A stretch of DNA of 64,000 bases from assembly GCF_001651805.1 (NCBI RefSeq), contig NZ_CP015839.1, positions 4,464,001 to 4,528,000 of the forward strand, in the 5' to 3' direction. Below, piece by piece: positions 1 to 8,610 of this stretch (position 1 is its first letter; each line of letters starts with the position of its first letter). The notes beneath the pieces were generated by a model. That model did no database searches and was not told the DNA's origin. It worked only from the letters and a program-made list of their open reading frames with translations. The position numbers were made by a program, and so were the translations under genes. The DNA comes from Marinobacterium aestuarii (GTDB lineage: Bacteria > Pseudomonadota > Gammaproteobacteria > Pseudomonadales > Balneatricaceae).

Positions 1-38
1 TCAGCAGCATAGTTTTTATTTTCGTGCTGTTCAGACAT
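1..38 (-). CDS. 5' end of an unidentified gene (cut by window edge)
   Basis: An ATG at 38-36 on the minus strand opens a frame reading MSEQHENKNYAA up to the window edge. An AGGAGA ribosome-binding site lies about 8 bases upstream (46-51). It follows the cytosine deaminase gene in the same direction, 135 bases after its stop, so it may be co-transcribed. A nucleobase permease would be a natural neighbour, but twelve residues do not allow a family call. Confidence 0.5.
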   Translation of the reverse strand, partial: MSEQHENKNYAA

Positions 39-173
39 TGGAATGTCTCCTGTTGGGATAATGGGCGCCATCGGTGACTACCGAGGGCACCTCGGGTGTG
101 ATAATTGCTCGTCTTTAAATAAAGTTCGCTGATAGAAACTGTTAATTACTCAATAACTGCAGAGCGCCGGCGG

Positions 174-1454
174 CTAAAACAGGCCTCTCGAAAAACTGAC
201 CTCAGCCGGCCCCTCATTCAGTATCACCTGGGTGCGGGTCGGCTGCGTTTTGGCGATAACCTCGCCACGGCGGATCACAAACAACCGCGCGGGCCTCAGC
301 TGCAGCGCCTCGACCACACTGCTGGCCTGCAGAATCACCATATCGGCGGGCTTGCCCACCTCCAGGCCGTAATCATCCAGCCCCAGCACCCGGGCGCCGT
401 GGGTGGTCACAGCCCCATAGGCCTGCTGCATCTGCTTCAAGCCCGTCATCTGGGCCACGTGGGCGCCCATATGGGCCACATCCAGCATGTCGTGGGTGCC
501 GTAGCTGTACCAGGGATCCATCACGCAATCGTGGCCGAAGGCGACGTTAATCCCCGCCGCCAGCATTTCCGGCACCCGGGTCATGCCACGGCGTTTGGGA
601 TAAGTGTCATGACGCCCCTGCAGGGTAATATTGATCAGCGGGTTGGCAACCGCGTGCACACCGGCTTCGCGTATCAGCGGCAACAGCTTGCTGACGTAGT
701 AGTTATCCATAGAGTGCATCGAGGTTAGATGGGAGCCGCAGACCCGCCCGTTCAGCCCCAGACGCTGGGTTTCTGCGGCCAGCACTTCGATGTGTCGCGA
801 CAGCGGATCGTCCGATTCATCACAGTGCATATCGACCCGCAACCCGCGGCGCTCGGCGATCTCGCACAGCGCCCGGATGGAGGCCGAGCCGTCTGCCATG
901 GTGCGCTCAAAATGGGGAATGCCGCCCACCACATCGACGCCCTTGTCCAGCGCCCGCAGCAGGTTTTCATGGGAGCGCGGGTAACGGTAGTAACCATCCT
1001 GGGGGAAGGCCACCAGCTGCAGGTCGATGTAGGGTTTCATCTGCTGGCGCACTTCCAGCAGGGCCTCCACCGCCAGCAGGCGATCGTCGCAGATATCCAC
1101 ATGGCTGCGAATGGCCAGAGTGCCGCGGGCGATGGACCAGCGGCACATCTCCAGCGCCCGCGCCTTGATGGCCTCCACGGTGAGATCCGGCTTGAGTTCG
1201 CCCCAGATGGCGATGCCCTCAAGCAGGGTGCCGCTGGCGTTCAGCCGCGGCTGACCCAGGCTCAGGGCCGAATCCATATGAAAGTGGCTGTCCACGAAGG
1301 GCGGCGATGCCAGCTGACCCTGGCCATCAATCTCGATGCTGGCCGACGCCTGGATGGCAGGCGCCATCTCGACAATACGCTTGTCCTTGATGGCAATATC
1401 AATGCCCTTGCGACCATCGGGCAAGTTCAGATTACGCACGAGCATATCCAGCAT
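174..1454 (-). CDS. codA: Cytosine deaminase (amidohydrolase family)
   Basis: A 426-residue cytoplasmic metal-dependent amidohydrolase that should deaminate cytosine (possibly isocytosine or related pyrimidines) to uracil and ammonia for pyrimidine salvage. Length and residue spacing match E. coli CodA (427 aa) with a constant offset of four: HFH at 57-59 (metal ligands), Gln152, His210 and Glu213 in HCDE, His242, and Asp309 in GHDC. One visible difference is Ser in HCDESDD where E. coli has Ile, which could shift substrate range. The start is supported by GAGGA seven bases before the ATG. It is the first gene of a possible minus-strand operon running off the left edge. Confidence in the family is very high and in the exact substrate good. 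Confidence 0.9.
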   Translation of the reverse strand: MLDMLVRNLNLPDGRKGIDIAIKDKRIVEMAPAIQASASIEIDGQGQLASPPFVDSHFHMDSALSLGQPRLNASGTLLEGIAIWGELKPDLTVEAIKARALEMCRWSIARGTLAIRSHVDICDDRLLAVEALLEVRQQMKPYIDLQLVAFPQDGYYRYPRSHENLLRALDKGVDVVGGIPHFERTMADGSASIRALCEIAERRGLRVDMHCDESDDPLSRHIEVLAAETQRLGLNGRVCGSHLTSMHSMDNYYVSKLLPLIREAGVHAVANPLINITLQGRHDTYPKRRGMTRVPEMLAAGINVAFGHDCVMDPWYSYGTHDMLDVAHMGAHVAQMTGLKQMQQAYGAVTTHGARVLGLDDYGLEVGKPADMVILQASSVVEALQLRPARLFVIRRGEVIAKTQPTRTQVILNEGPAEVSFSRGLF

Positions 1455-2070
1455 GCTTGAATCCTCAGACTAAAATGAGCTTCGTTTAAATACGCGACCA
1501 CAAACAGTCTTAAATATAAGGTCTGCCGACTGCCGCATTCAAACAATAAGATGGAGCCCGCCACTGTTGATGCATCGCCGGATAAAGCTCAGGCAATATA
1601 AAATCAATGCAAAAAAGCGCAAAGGCAGACGAATAAGCAGGTGAAGGTGTGAGCGGAAAATCAGGCGTTAACGAGGGTAAACAGCTTGGTTTGCTTCTGG
1701 TTGAACAGATAGATGGACAGCAAGGAGGGGGGAATAACATGAAAATGCCTGGCACGGGCTGCGCCGAGAAAAGACAGGCTTTGCGTCATCAGGGCGTATA
1801 ACAAGGTTATCAAGGCGAAGGGCTGCGTAAGCAGGGTCACCAACTGACAAGTGCTCGCAGGCAGTGCCTGCAGCCTCTGGAATGAATGACGGCAGCAGGA
1901 GGCATGATATTGCATCAGAATGCTCACCATGATCAGAACCTTTTATTATTGTATGCAGGCTGTGAGACCAGAAACATAGCAGCATTTTTACCACATGGTC
2001 AACCACTGTTATACCTGATCTTCCTCTAGCTTTCCCGACCGAGTATTAAATGCGTATGTCCCGAATCTGC
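1455..2070. other. Intergenic region, no convincing gene
   Basis: About 600 bases between codA and the YeiH-family gene. Several short overlapping open frames exist on the minus strand, but they lack good ribosome-binding sites and protein-like composition. The codA promoter must lie here. I see no tRNA, repeat or recognisable riboswitch. Confidence 0.6.
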
Positions 2071-2099
2071 ACCGGGCGCCCGCCTAAGCGGCGCCCGGT
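2071..2099 (-). terminator. Strong GC hairpin after the YeiH-family gene
   Basis: A perfect 10-bp inverted repeat (ACCGGGCGCC / GGCGCCCGGT) with a 9-base loop sits directly after the stop codon of the minus-strand gene at 2106. No T-run follows on that strand, so it may act as a 3' stabilising hairpin rather than a classical intrinsic terminator. Confidence 0.6.
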
Positions 2100-2105
2100 A
2101 AGACA

Positions 2106-3083
2106 TCAGCCGTAAAACAGCACATTCAGACCATAGCCACCCACCATCAGCATCACAAAGAGCACCAGCGACAGTGCCAGCGGTTTGATACCGGCCTGGC
2201 GGATGGTGGCCCAGCGGGTTTTGATCCCCAGCGCCGCCATGGCGATGGCCAGACTCAGCTGAGATGCCAGCTGCAAAGCTTCCAGCACAATGGTTGGCAG
2301 GGTCAGCACGCTGTTCAGGGCCGCCGTGGCAATAAACCCGAAGACGAACCAGGGAATGGGCACGGGCCGGCGCTCACTGCTGCCGGCGGCGCGCTGGAAA
2401 TAGAGGCTGCCCAGCACAATCACCACCGGTGCCAGCAGCATCACCCGAATCAGCTTGGCGACCACCGCATTCTGCATGGCCTCACCGCCAATGGACTGGC
2501 CCGCCGCCACCGCCTGGGCCACTTCATGCACAGTGCTGCCGATATAGATACCGAACAGTGACGATTCCATGCCGACAAAGCTGTAAATCACCGGGTAACT
2601 GAACATCGCCAGGGTGCCGAACAGCACCACCGTTGCCACCGCCACGGTCACATCCTGCTCCTTGGCACGAATCACCGGTTCCGTCGCCATGATGGCGGCG
2701 GCGCCGCACACCGCGCTGCCGACCGAGGTCAGTATGGCGATCTCCCGTGGCAGCCCGAACAGCCGAATACCGACAAAAATCCCCATCGACAGCACCACCG
2801 TAATCACGATCATGTCGAGCAGGATTGCCTGATAACCGACCGCGGCAATCTGCTGAAAACTGAGGTTGAAACCAAACAAAATAATGCCCAGGCGCAGCAG
2901 TTTTTGCTGGCTGAATGCCAGTACGGCGGCATCGCGCCCGCTACTCGCGGGCTTGGCAACATTGCCATAGGTAATGCCCATCAGAATGGCCAGGGGCAGT
3001 GCACTCAGGCCGATGGCACTAAAGGATTCGGTTTGTGCCAGCGCCGTGGCGGCAATGGCAATGAGTAACAGTCGAATGAGCAT
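2106..3083 (-). CDS. yeiH: YeiH/UPF0324-family putative sulfate/sulfonate-type exporter
   Basis: A 325-residue inner-membrane protein with about ten hydrophobic segments and family-typical stretches such as LGIILFGF (~residue 70), GSAVCGAAAI (~125) and STVHEVAQAVAAG (~185). The family (UPF0324, PSE) is annotated as putative sulfate exporters, although transport has been poorly tested. A LysR gene is divergently transcribed from it with a clear dyad in between, the same arrangement as yeiH/yeiE in enterics, where YeiE has been linked to sulfite sensing. Given the taurine genes in this window, a role in sulfite or sulfate efflux is plausible but inferred. Confidence 0.85.
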   Translation of the reverse strand: MLIRLLLIAIAATALAQTESFSAIGLSALPLAILMGITYGNVAKPASSGRDAAVLAFSQQKLLRLGIILFGFNLSFQQIAAVGYQAILLDMIVITVVLSMGIFVGIRLFGLPREIAILTSVGSAVCGAAAIMATEPVIRAKEQDVTVAVATVVLFGTLAMFSYPVIYSFVGMESSLFGIYIGSTVHEVAQAVAAGQSIGGEAMQNAVVAKLIRVMLLAPVVIVLGSLYFQRAAGSSERRPVPIPWFVFGFIATAALNSVLTLPTIVLEALQLASQLSLAIAMAALGIKTRWATIRQAGIKPLALSLVLFVMLMVGGYGLNVLFYG

Positions 3084-3132
3084 GGCCTGGTCCCCTTATT
3101 CCAATTAAGGAGGACTTTATAATCGCCAATAC

Positions 3133-3158
3133 TGTAAGTATATTGGATTGTACTTACA
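3133..3158. promoter_or_regulatory. Inverted-repeat operator between yeiH and its LysR gene
   Basis: TGTAAGTA (3133-3140) and TACTTACA (3151-3158) form a perfect 8-bp dyad with a 10-base spacer in the 94-bp divergent promoter region. It contains the T-N11-A core expected of LysR-type operators and lies 19 bases before the regulator start. It is probably bound by the adjacent regulator to control both genes (inference). Confidence 0.6.
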
Positions 3159-3177
3159 TATAACTTAAGAAAAACCG

Positions 3178-4050
3178 ATGAATATAAGCCTGCGTCAGCT
3201 CCATCTGTTTGAAGCCACCGTGCGCCTGGGGCGACTCGGCCTGGCAGCAGAGGAGCAAGCCATCAGCCAGTCCGCCGCTAGCCAGGCGATCAAGGAACTG
3301 GAGCGCGCCCTGGGCTACAAGGTGCTGGATCGCATCGGCCGCGAGCTGGTGGTAACAGAAGCCGGCCAGACCATTCTGCCCCGTGTGCGCCAGATTCTCA
3401 GCCTGAGCGACAGCCTGACCCGCCCGGACGATCGCCGCATCGCCGGCACCCTGCGCATCGCAGCCAGCGTCACCATCGCCAGCTATCTGCTGCCCAAACT
3501 GATTGCCCAGTTTCGCCGCCAGCATCCTGAAGCCGACGCCAAACTGGAAATCACCAACACCGAGGGCGTCTTGAGCCGGCTCGAAAAGGGCCAGGCGCAG
3601 CTGGGGATGATCGAAGGCCCGGCCCTGCACCCCAGCCTCGATATAGTGCCCTGGCGCTCGGACCGGCTGGTGGTTTTCTGTGCGCCCGAACATCCGCTGG
3701 CGCGCAAAAGCCCACTGGATACCAGCCTCCTGGCAGACCAGGAATGGATAGTGCGCGAAGCGGGCTCCGGTACCCGCGCGGTACTGGATGCCGCCCTGCA
3801 GGCGCAGGGGTTAAAGCCTCGCATCGCCCTGGAGCTGACACGCCACGAAGCCATCAAGCAGTCTGTACGGGCAGGCCTGGGTATCGGCTGCCTGTCGAGC
3901 CTGACCATCGCCGATGAGGTGGCCGCCGGCCAACTGATACTGCTGGACACCTCACTCAACCTGACCCGCCGTTTTGCCTGGGTCTGTTCACCGGAAAATC
4001 GCGACAACGCCCTGATTCAGGCACTGCTGCTGCAGCTCAGGGCAGACTAA
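3178..4050 (+). CDS. LysR-family transcriptional regulator (YeiE/CysL-like)
   Basis: 290 residues. An N-terminal winged helix (1-60; LRQLHLFEA, SQSAASQAIKELE) is followed by a LysR substrate-binding domain (~88-288). The protein resembles the YeiE/CysL group, consistent with its position divergent from a YeiH-type exporter. The signature REAGSGTR (~199-206) is typical of this subgroup. It likely binds the 3133-3158 dyad and activates yeiH, possibly in response to a sulfur oxyanion. The effector is not deducible from sequence. Confidence 0.85.
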   Translation: MNISLRQLHLFEATVRLGRLGLAAEEQAISQSAASQAIKELERALGYKVLDRIGRELVVTEAGQTILPRVRQILSLSDSLTRPDDRRIAGTLRIAASVTIASYLLPKLIAQFRRQHPEADAKLEITNTEGVLSRLEKGQAQLGMIEGPALHPSLDIVPWRSDRLVVFCAPEHPLARKSPLDTSLLADQEWIVREAGSGTRAVLDAALQAQGLKPRIALELTRHEAIKQSVRAGLGIGCLSSLTIADEVAAGQLILLDTSLNLTRRFAWVCSPENRDNALIQALLLQLRAD

Positions 4051-4156
4051 CGAAAGCCTGCGTCCAAGAGGTGTAGCTCCCGCCTGCACGGCCCTACCGC
4101 CACCCTGCGGATTTGCCCGCGCATCCGCAGCGTATTTGGGCAGCAACCGGCAGAAA

Positions 4157-4178
4157 AACGGGGCCCTCAGACCCCGTT
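4157..4178 (-). terminator. Intrinsic terminator of a degraded gene (minus strand)
   Basis: AACGGGG / CCCCGTT stem (4157-4163, 4172-4178), followed on the minus strand by a run of five T. It lies just past the stop codon of the dehydrogenase remnant at 4201, so the old gene's terminator survives although most of its coding sequence is gone. Confidence 0.65.
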
Positions 4179-4200
4179 GTTACACCGCCAGCATCGCGAC

Positions 4201-4295
4201 TCAGAGCACGGACTGTACCGCCTGGGCGAGCGCGGCCGTACTGAGGGTACCCCCCATATCGGGGGTACCGGCCCAGAGGGTCGCTAGCAGATCAC
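4201..4295 (-). pseudogene. 3'-terminal remnant of a tartrate/D-malate dehydrogenase gene
   Basis: The minus strand encodes LATLWAG directly joined to TPDMGGTLSTAALAQAVQSVL and a stop. In the longer homologue at 10459 the same two blocks are separated by 29 residues, so this copy carries an in-frame deletion as well as loss of everything upstream of about 4295. The matching 69 bases at the 3' end differ from the 10459 copy at roughly eleven positions, so it is a diverged paralogue or a piece brought in from another strain, not a recent duplicate. Sequence 4296-4349 is not recognisable. It sits in direct orientation relative to the 10459 gene, bracketing the tctABC-RraA cassette. Confidence 0.75.
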
Positions 4296-4349
4296 CCAGG
4301 CGGTCGATCTTCTCCCGGTGTTGGACGGCGAGGATTTTCGAGGAGCCCA

Positions 4350-5876
4350 CTAATCGTTTTCTCCTGCCGCAGAAGCAACAGGCTGCATACTCATCCGCTT
4401 TCGAAGGATCGGCCCGACAATCATCGGCAAAACAAGCCCGGCAATAGCCACACTCCATATACCGAGGGATAAATTGCTCTGCCAAAGCGCCGTCCAGTCT
4501 CCGTCTGATAACTTCAGCGTATGACGAAGGTTGCTTTCCATCTCCGGCCCTAACAATAGGCCGAGAATAATAGGCACGACCGGAATGTCCACCTTGCGCA
4601 GGAGATATCCAACCACCCCGAAGGCTACCATCAAGTAGAGATCGAATGTCGAATTACTGATCGAATAAATACCGACAAAGGCGATCATCGTCACGATGGG
4701 CAACAGGTAATAGGTAGGTACAGAAAGAATCCGTACGAAAATTCCAATCATTGGGATGTTAAGTATCAACAGTAGGATATTACCGATCAATAGTGCCGCG
4801 ATAACACCCCAGACCAGATCGGCATTCTGAGTAAACATCAGGGGCCCTGGCGTGATATTCAGTGATATCAACATGGCCAGCATGACGGCGGTCGTTCCGC
4901 TACCGGGTATTCCAAGCGTCAACATGGGTACCAGGGCACCACAGGAGGCACCATTGTTGCCGGCCTCAGGCCCGGCAACTCCCCTTGGATCTCCTTTCCC
5001 GAAGTAGCCTTTCCGGCCGACAATTTTCTTTTCCAGAGTGTAAGCTATAAAACTCCCCAGGGAGGCTCCTGCACCGGGTAATACACCGGCAATGAACCCC
5101 AGTATTCCTCCACGAATACTGCTTGGTAGTACGAACAAAATATCTTTAAGAGAAACTTTTAACTTGGCAAGTTTGACAGGGGAATTGGACGACTTCAACC
5201 TTTCTTCAAGGAAGAATATGAGTTCTGAAATGGCAAATAGACCCACAATCAAAATGATAAAATCGATGCCTTCATAAAGCTTGAGTATGCCGAAGGTGTA
5301 GCGCTCGCTGCCTGTCGAATGATCCATGCCGACAGTCGCGATCATCAGACCTATGGTTGCAGAAAAGATCGTCTTGAACGCATTTTTTCCAGTAATCCCG
5401 CCCAGTGTCGCAAAAGCCAGTACAAACAGAGCAAAGTATTCCGCCGGGCCGAATTTGAGTGCGAACTTTGCAAGAAAGGGTGCCAGAATGATCATGCCGA
5501 TGGTTGCGATCAGGCTGCCGATAAACGATGCAACGGCCGATACCACCAGTGCTTCGGCTGCACGTCCCTGTCTGGCCATAGGGTAGCCATCAATGCAGGT
5601 CATCATCGCCGGTTCGTCACCGGGAATGTTTAACAGAATTGAAGATATACGCCCACCATACATCGCACCGACATAAACCGAAGTCAACATGATCAGAGCT
5701 GTTTCAGGGGACAGACCGAGGGCAAAAGCCATTGGGATTAGGATAGCCACACCATTGGATGGCCCCAGTCCCGGCAAGCAACCGATCAAGGTTCCCAAAA
5801 AGGCTCCCAGAACGCCGAACATTAGATTTTCTGGTGCCAGCGCGACAGAGAAGCCCTGTAAAAGTAAGTCGAGCAT
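4350..5876 (-). CDS. tctA: Tripartite tricarboxylate transporter, large membrane subunit TctA
   Basis: 508 residues from the ATG at 5876 (MLDLLLQG), chosen because it lies one base after the tctB stop and matches family length; an upstream in-frame start would overlap tctB. It has ~12 hydrophobic segments with TctA hallmarks: GCLPGLGPSNGVAILIP near the N-terminus, YVGAMYGGRISSILLNIPG, and GVLPGAGASLGSF and GIPGSGTTAVM in the second half. It forms the secondary-active permease with TctB and receives substrate (citrate- or tartrate-like carboxylate) from TctC. The gene is visibly richer in A+T than the flanking chromosome, consistent with acquisition. Confidence 0.92.
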   Translation of the reverse strand: MLDLLLQGFSVALAPENLMFGVLGAFLGTLIGCLPGLGPSNGVAILIPMAFALGLSPETALIMLTSVYVGAMYGGRISSILLNIPGDEPAMMTCIDGYPMARQGRAAEALVVSAVASFIGSLIATIGMIILAPFLAKFALKFGPAEYFALFVLAFATLGGITGKNAFKTIFSATIGLMIATVGMDHSTGSERYTFGILKLYEGIDFIILIVGLFAISELIFFLEERLKSSNSPVKLAKLKVSLKDILFVLPSSIRGGILGFIAGVLPGAGASLGSFIAYTLEKKIVGRKGYFGKGDPRGVAGPEAGNNGASCGALVPMLTLGIPGSGTTAVMLAMLISLNITPGPLMFTQNADLVWGVIAALLIGNILLLILNIPMIGIFVRILSVPTYYLLPIVTMIAFVGIYSISNSTFDLYLMVAFGVVGYLLRKVDIPVVPIILGLLLGPEMESNLRHTLKLSDGDWTALWQSNLSLGIWSVAIAGLVLPMIVGPILRKRMSMQPVASAAGEND

Positions 5877-5877
5877 A

Positions 5878-6330
5878 TTAATATCTACTCCCGATCTCCA
5901 ATACTCCCAATGGTAGTGAGAGTTCAAGGACTTGATTAAAAAGTAAGAATATTACCGAGCCGCTCACCAGAGCGATTAGATAGGATAACTTTGCCCGTGC
6001 GCCCATTCTCCAACTCAGTGTTCCGATCGCCAGCGTGGTAGCAATAATGAAGCCAAGGGGCTCGATAAGAGCCGTGTAGAGTATGAGCGTGACAATGGCA
6101 ATGCCCATATCTGCTGCGGTTCGTCTTGCCGGCCATCGATGGTCGGGATCAGGACGAAACACCAAATACAAACTTGTCACAGTGAGAATGACTGACAAAA
6201 TAATCGGAAACGTTTCGGGACCAACGATTTCAGCCCCACCAAACGGCTCTGGAAACCGGGTGGCGCCCCAGCCGTACGCGACGGCCAGGGCAACCCCCAC
6301 CAGACCTAAAGCCCGGTCATTAAACCTCAT
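5878..6330 (-). CDS. tctB: Tripartite tricarboxylate transporter, small membrane subunit TctB
   Basis: 150 residues with four predicted membrane helices (about 8-25, 40-60, 75-105, 115-140), the expected size and pattern of TctB. Its start overlaps the tctC stop by four bases (ATGA), so the two are translationally coupled. It completes the membrane part of the TTT transporter with TctA. TctB sequences are poorly conserved, so the call rests on topology and position as much as on sequence. Confidence 0.88.
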   Translation of the reverse strand: MRFNDRALGLVGVALAVAYGWGATRFPEPFGGAEIVGPETFPIILSVILTVTSLYLVFRPDPDHRWPARRTAADMGIAIVTLILYTALIEPLGFIIATTLAIGTLSWRMGARAKLSYLIALVSGSVIFLLFNQVLELSLPLGVLEIGSRY

Positions 6331-7310
6331 TTCATCAACCCAATTTCTTTGGACAGGCTGCGCATATCGTCGATCTGTTTTTTCACGAAAATTTCAAACC
6401 CTTCGCCACTGACATGAAAGGGCATAAGACCGTTTCTGGCCATCATTTCTTTCCACTCCTCACTGGTATAGAGAGTGTCAATCGCATGGGTCCAGTAGTC
6501 TTTTACCTCTTCCGAGATGCCGCCTGGCATATAGAAACCGCGCCAGTTCGGGCCAATTACATCGACGCCCTGCTCTTTGGCCGTCGGAACGGAGGCGTAT
6601 TCGCCTTCCAGACGCTCCGGTGAAAGCACCGCAAGTACGCGTAAATCACCAGACTTTATAAAGCCTCCGGCTTCGGAAATATCGCCGGAATACGCCGAGA
6701 CATGCCCGCCTATGACTTGCGTGATAGCACTCCCTCCACCATGACTCGCGAGCCAGGTAATTTTGGCGATATTTTCGACCCCTGCTGCTCTAGCGGTCAT
6801 CAACACTTTGAGGTGGTCCCAGCCGCCAACGCCACTCCCGCCTGTGAATTTTACCGAATTGGGGTCGTCCTTGAGCGCTTCCAGCAACTCACTCAAACTC
6901 TGGTACTTGGAATCATTGCTAACTGCGATAATTCCATAATCGCTGCCCAAAGTACCAATCCAAGACACCTGGTCGGGACCGCCCGGATATTTGCCCTGGG
7001 CCATCTGGCTTGCCATCGCGGTGGAAGTGGCCACCAGGAGGTTTTCCTCTCCCTGGCGCTTACTTATCACATGGGAAAAGCCCACTGCTCCCGACGCTCC
7101 CGGCATATTGACGGTCTGGACGGAACGGGGAACCAGGCCGAGTTCCGACAACACTTTACCCGCGCTCCGGCATGTGAAGTCCCAGCCCCCACCGGGGGTA
7201 CTGGGGGCGATGCATTCGACCTTGTTACCGGGTTCAAAGGCAAAAGCGTTCTGCATGGCCATTGAAAATATAGCGGCTGTCAGAATGGAAAACTTAATGT
7301 TTCGAGTCAT
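6327..7310 (-). CDS. tctC: TTT-transporter periplasmic substrate-binding protein TctC
   Basis: 327 residues. A signal peptide occupies about 1-24 (FSMAMQNAFA, then FEPGNKVECIAP), followed by a Bug/TctC-type binding fold: STPGGGWDFTCRSAGKVL (~37-54), NMPGASGAVGF (~68), FTGGSGVGGWDHLKV (~155) and GDLRVLAVL (~222). It captures the carboxylate substrate in the periplasm and hands it to TctAB. It is the first gene of the tctCBA operon; AAGGGAA lies eight bases before the ATG. The neighbouring hydroxyacid dehydrogenase and aldolase suggest a hydroxylated or branched dicarboxylate as substrate (inference). Confidence 0.92.
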   Translation of the reverse strand: MTRNIKFSILTAAIFSMAMQNAFAFEPGNKVECIAPSTPGGGWDFTCRSAGKVLSELGLVPRSVQTVNMPGASGAVGFSHVISKRQGEENLLVATSTAMASQMAQGKYPGGPDQVSWIGTLGSDYGIIAVSNDSKYQSLSELLEALKDDPNSVKFTGGSGVGGWDHLKVLMTARAAGVENIAKITWLASHGGGSAITQVIGGHVSAYSGDISEAGGFIKSGDLRVLAVLSPERLEGEYASVPTAKEQGVDVIGPNWRGFYMPGGISEEVKDYWTHAIDTLYTSEEWKEMMARNGLMPFHVSGEGFEIFVKKQIDDMRSLSKEIGLMK

Positions 7311-7540
7311 GATGGATTTCCCTTATTTTTCTAATCTATCGCTCTTGAGGGTTAACTACTGCACATTGACCGTGGCAGGAGTTATGCATTTTTAGATGTA
7401 CGAGTTATCCATGGGTGAGCACAGGGCCTGTGCAGTGGATAAAACAGTTTTAACATGCGTAGGCTTGAAAATAATATTGAATAAAAATTCTCCAATGATA
7501 ACTTTCAGGAATCTATAACCCCCTCAACAAGGCAGCCGAC

Positions 7541-8437
7541 TCACCCGCGAAAAATGGCTGCACTCCGCTTGGCGAGCAGTGCCATGAAACTGTGACAGGC
7601 GGGCGATATGTAGCTGTCATGCCGCGTCAACAGACCAAAGTGGCGATGCATGGTTGTCTCATTGAACGGAATCTCTACCAGCTGTTCTCCGATCTCACCT
7701 TTTGCCAGGTTTCGCCGAGATATGAAGCTAAGCAGTTGAGTCTTGGCTATCAGGCGTGGCAGCAAGGCGAGCGAGTTCGCCTCGATCTGCAGCCGCGGGG
7801 CGGGTAGTCCAAGTTGCTTGAACGTCTGCTCGAGCCAGACCCGGGTCTCCACATTGAGGCCAGGCAGCACCCACCGGTAATCGCGAAGCCGTTCTAGTTT
7901 GCCGACCTGGTTTGCCAGCGGATGCAGTCGGCTGGCGACAATCACGACCTGGTCCTTAACAATGGGCTGGCAGTCAAACTCTTCGCTTTCGGCTGCTGGA
8001 CCAATAACCAAATCGAGATCGCCTTGGCACAAGGCTTCACGCAGCACATCGCTCATGCCAATGGTTAGTGACATGGTGACTTCAGGTGTTAACTCGACAA
8101 GCTCGCTTAGGGCATCCGGGAGCAAGAACTCGGTGAGCGTCGCAGCTGCGCCGATGCGCATGTGCCCTATTCGCCCCTTAGCATAGTCGCCGACTTCACG
8201 CTGAGTTTCATCGATGCTCTGGATGATATTACGGGCGCGCCGAACCAGCACATTGCCAACGGGTGTTAGAACGATTTGCCGCCCTCGACGCTCGAAGAGG
8301 CGCGCATCAAGCTGCTCTTCCAATCGACCAATGCATTTAGTCAGAGCGGGTTGTGAAATATGGAGTTGTTCCGACGCCCGTCGCAAACTGCCGCACTCAG
8401 CGATAGCGGCGAAATAACGAAGATCTCGTTCGTTCAT
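7541..8437 (-). CDS. LysR-family regulator of the tct/aldolase cassette
   Basis: 298 residues from the ATG at 8437 (MNERDLRYFAAI), preferred over an upstream in-frame start because AGGAA lies eight bases before it and the family normally begins there. Helix-turn-helix at ~18-37 (SLRRASEQLHISQPALTKCI), effector-binding domain ~90-290. It is divergent from the hydroxyacid dehydrogenase/RraA genes and lies behind tctCBA, so it probably controls import and breakdown of the same substrate. It resembles CatR/GltC-type LysR proteins; the ligand is unknown. Confidence 0.85.
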   Translation of the reverse strand: MNERDLRYFAAIAECGSLRRASEQLHISQPALTKCIGRLEEQLDARLFERRGRQIVLTPVGNVLVRRARNIIQSIDETQREVGDYAKGRIGHMRIGAAATLTEFLLPDALSELVELTPEVTMSLTIGMSDVLREALCQGDLDLVIGPAAESEEFDCQPIVKDQVVIVASRLHPLANQVGKLERLRDYRWVLPGLNVETRVWLEQTFKQLGLPAPRLQIEANSLALLPRLIAKTQLLSFISRRNLAKGEIGEQLVEIPFNETTMHRHFGLLTRHDSYISPACHSFMALLAKRSAAIFRG

Positions 8438-8610
8438 ATAAACATTCCTAAAAGTTATCACTTCTACAAAAAAAGAAAATAGACTTTATTAATTCAACTA
8501 TCAATACTCAACCTTGTATAGGGGCCTGAAGTCGATGCATGGGACGTCCATGGGGGTACTTCGCAATAACAATCGATTCGCTTTCTGATCCACAAAAACA
8601 AGGTAAACCT

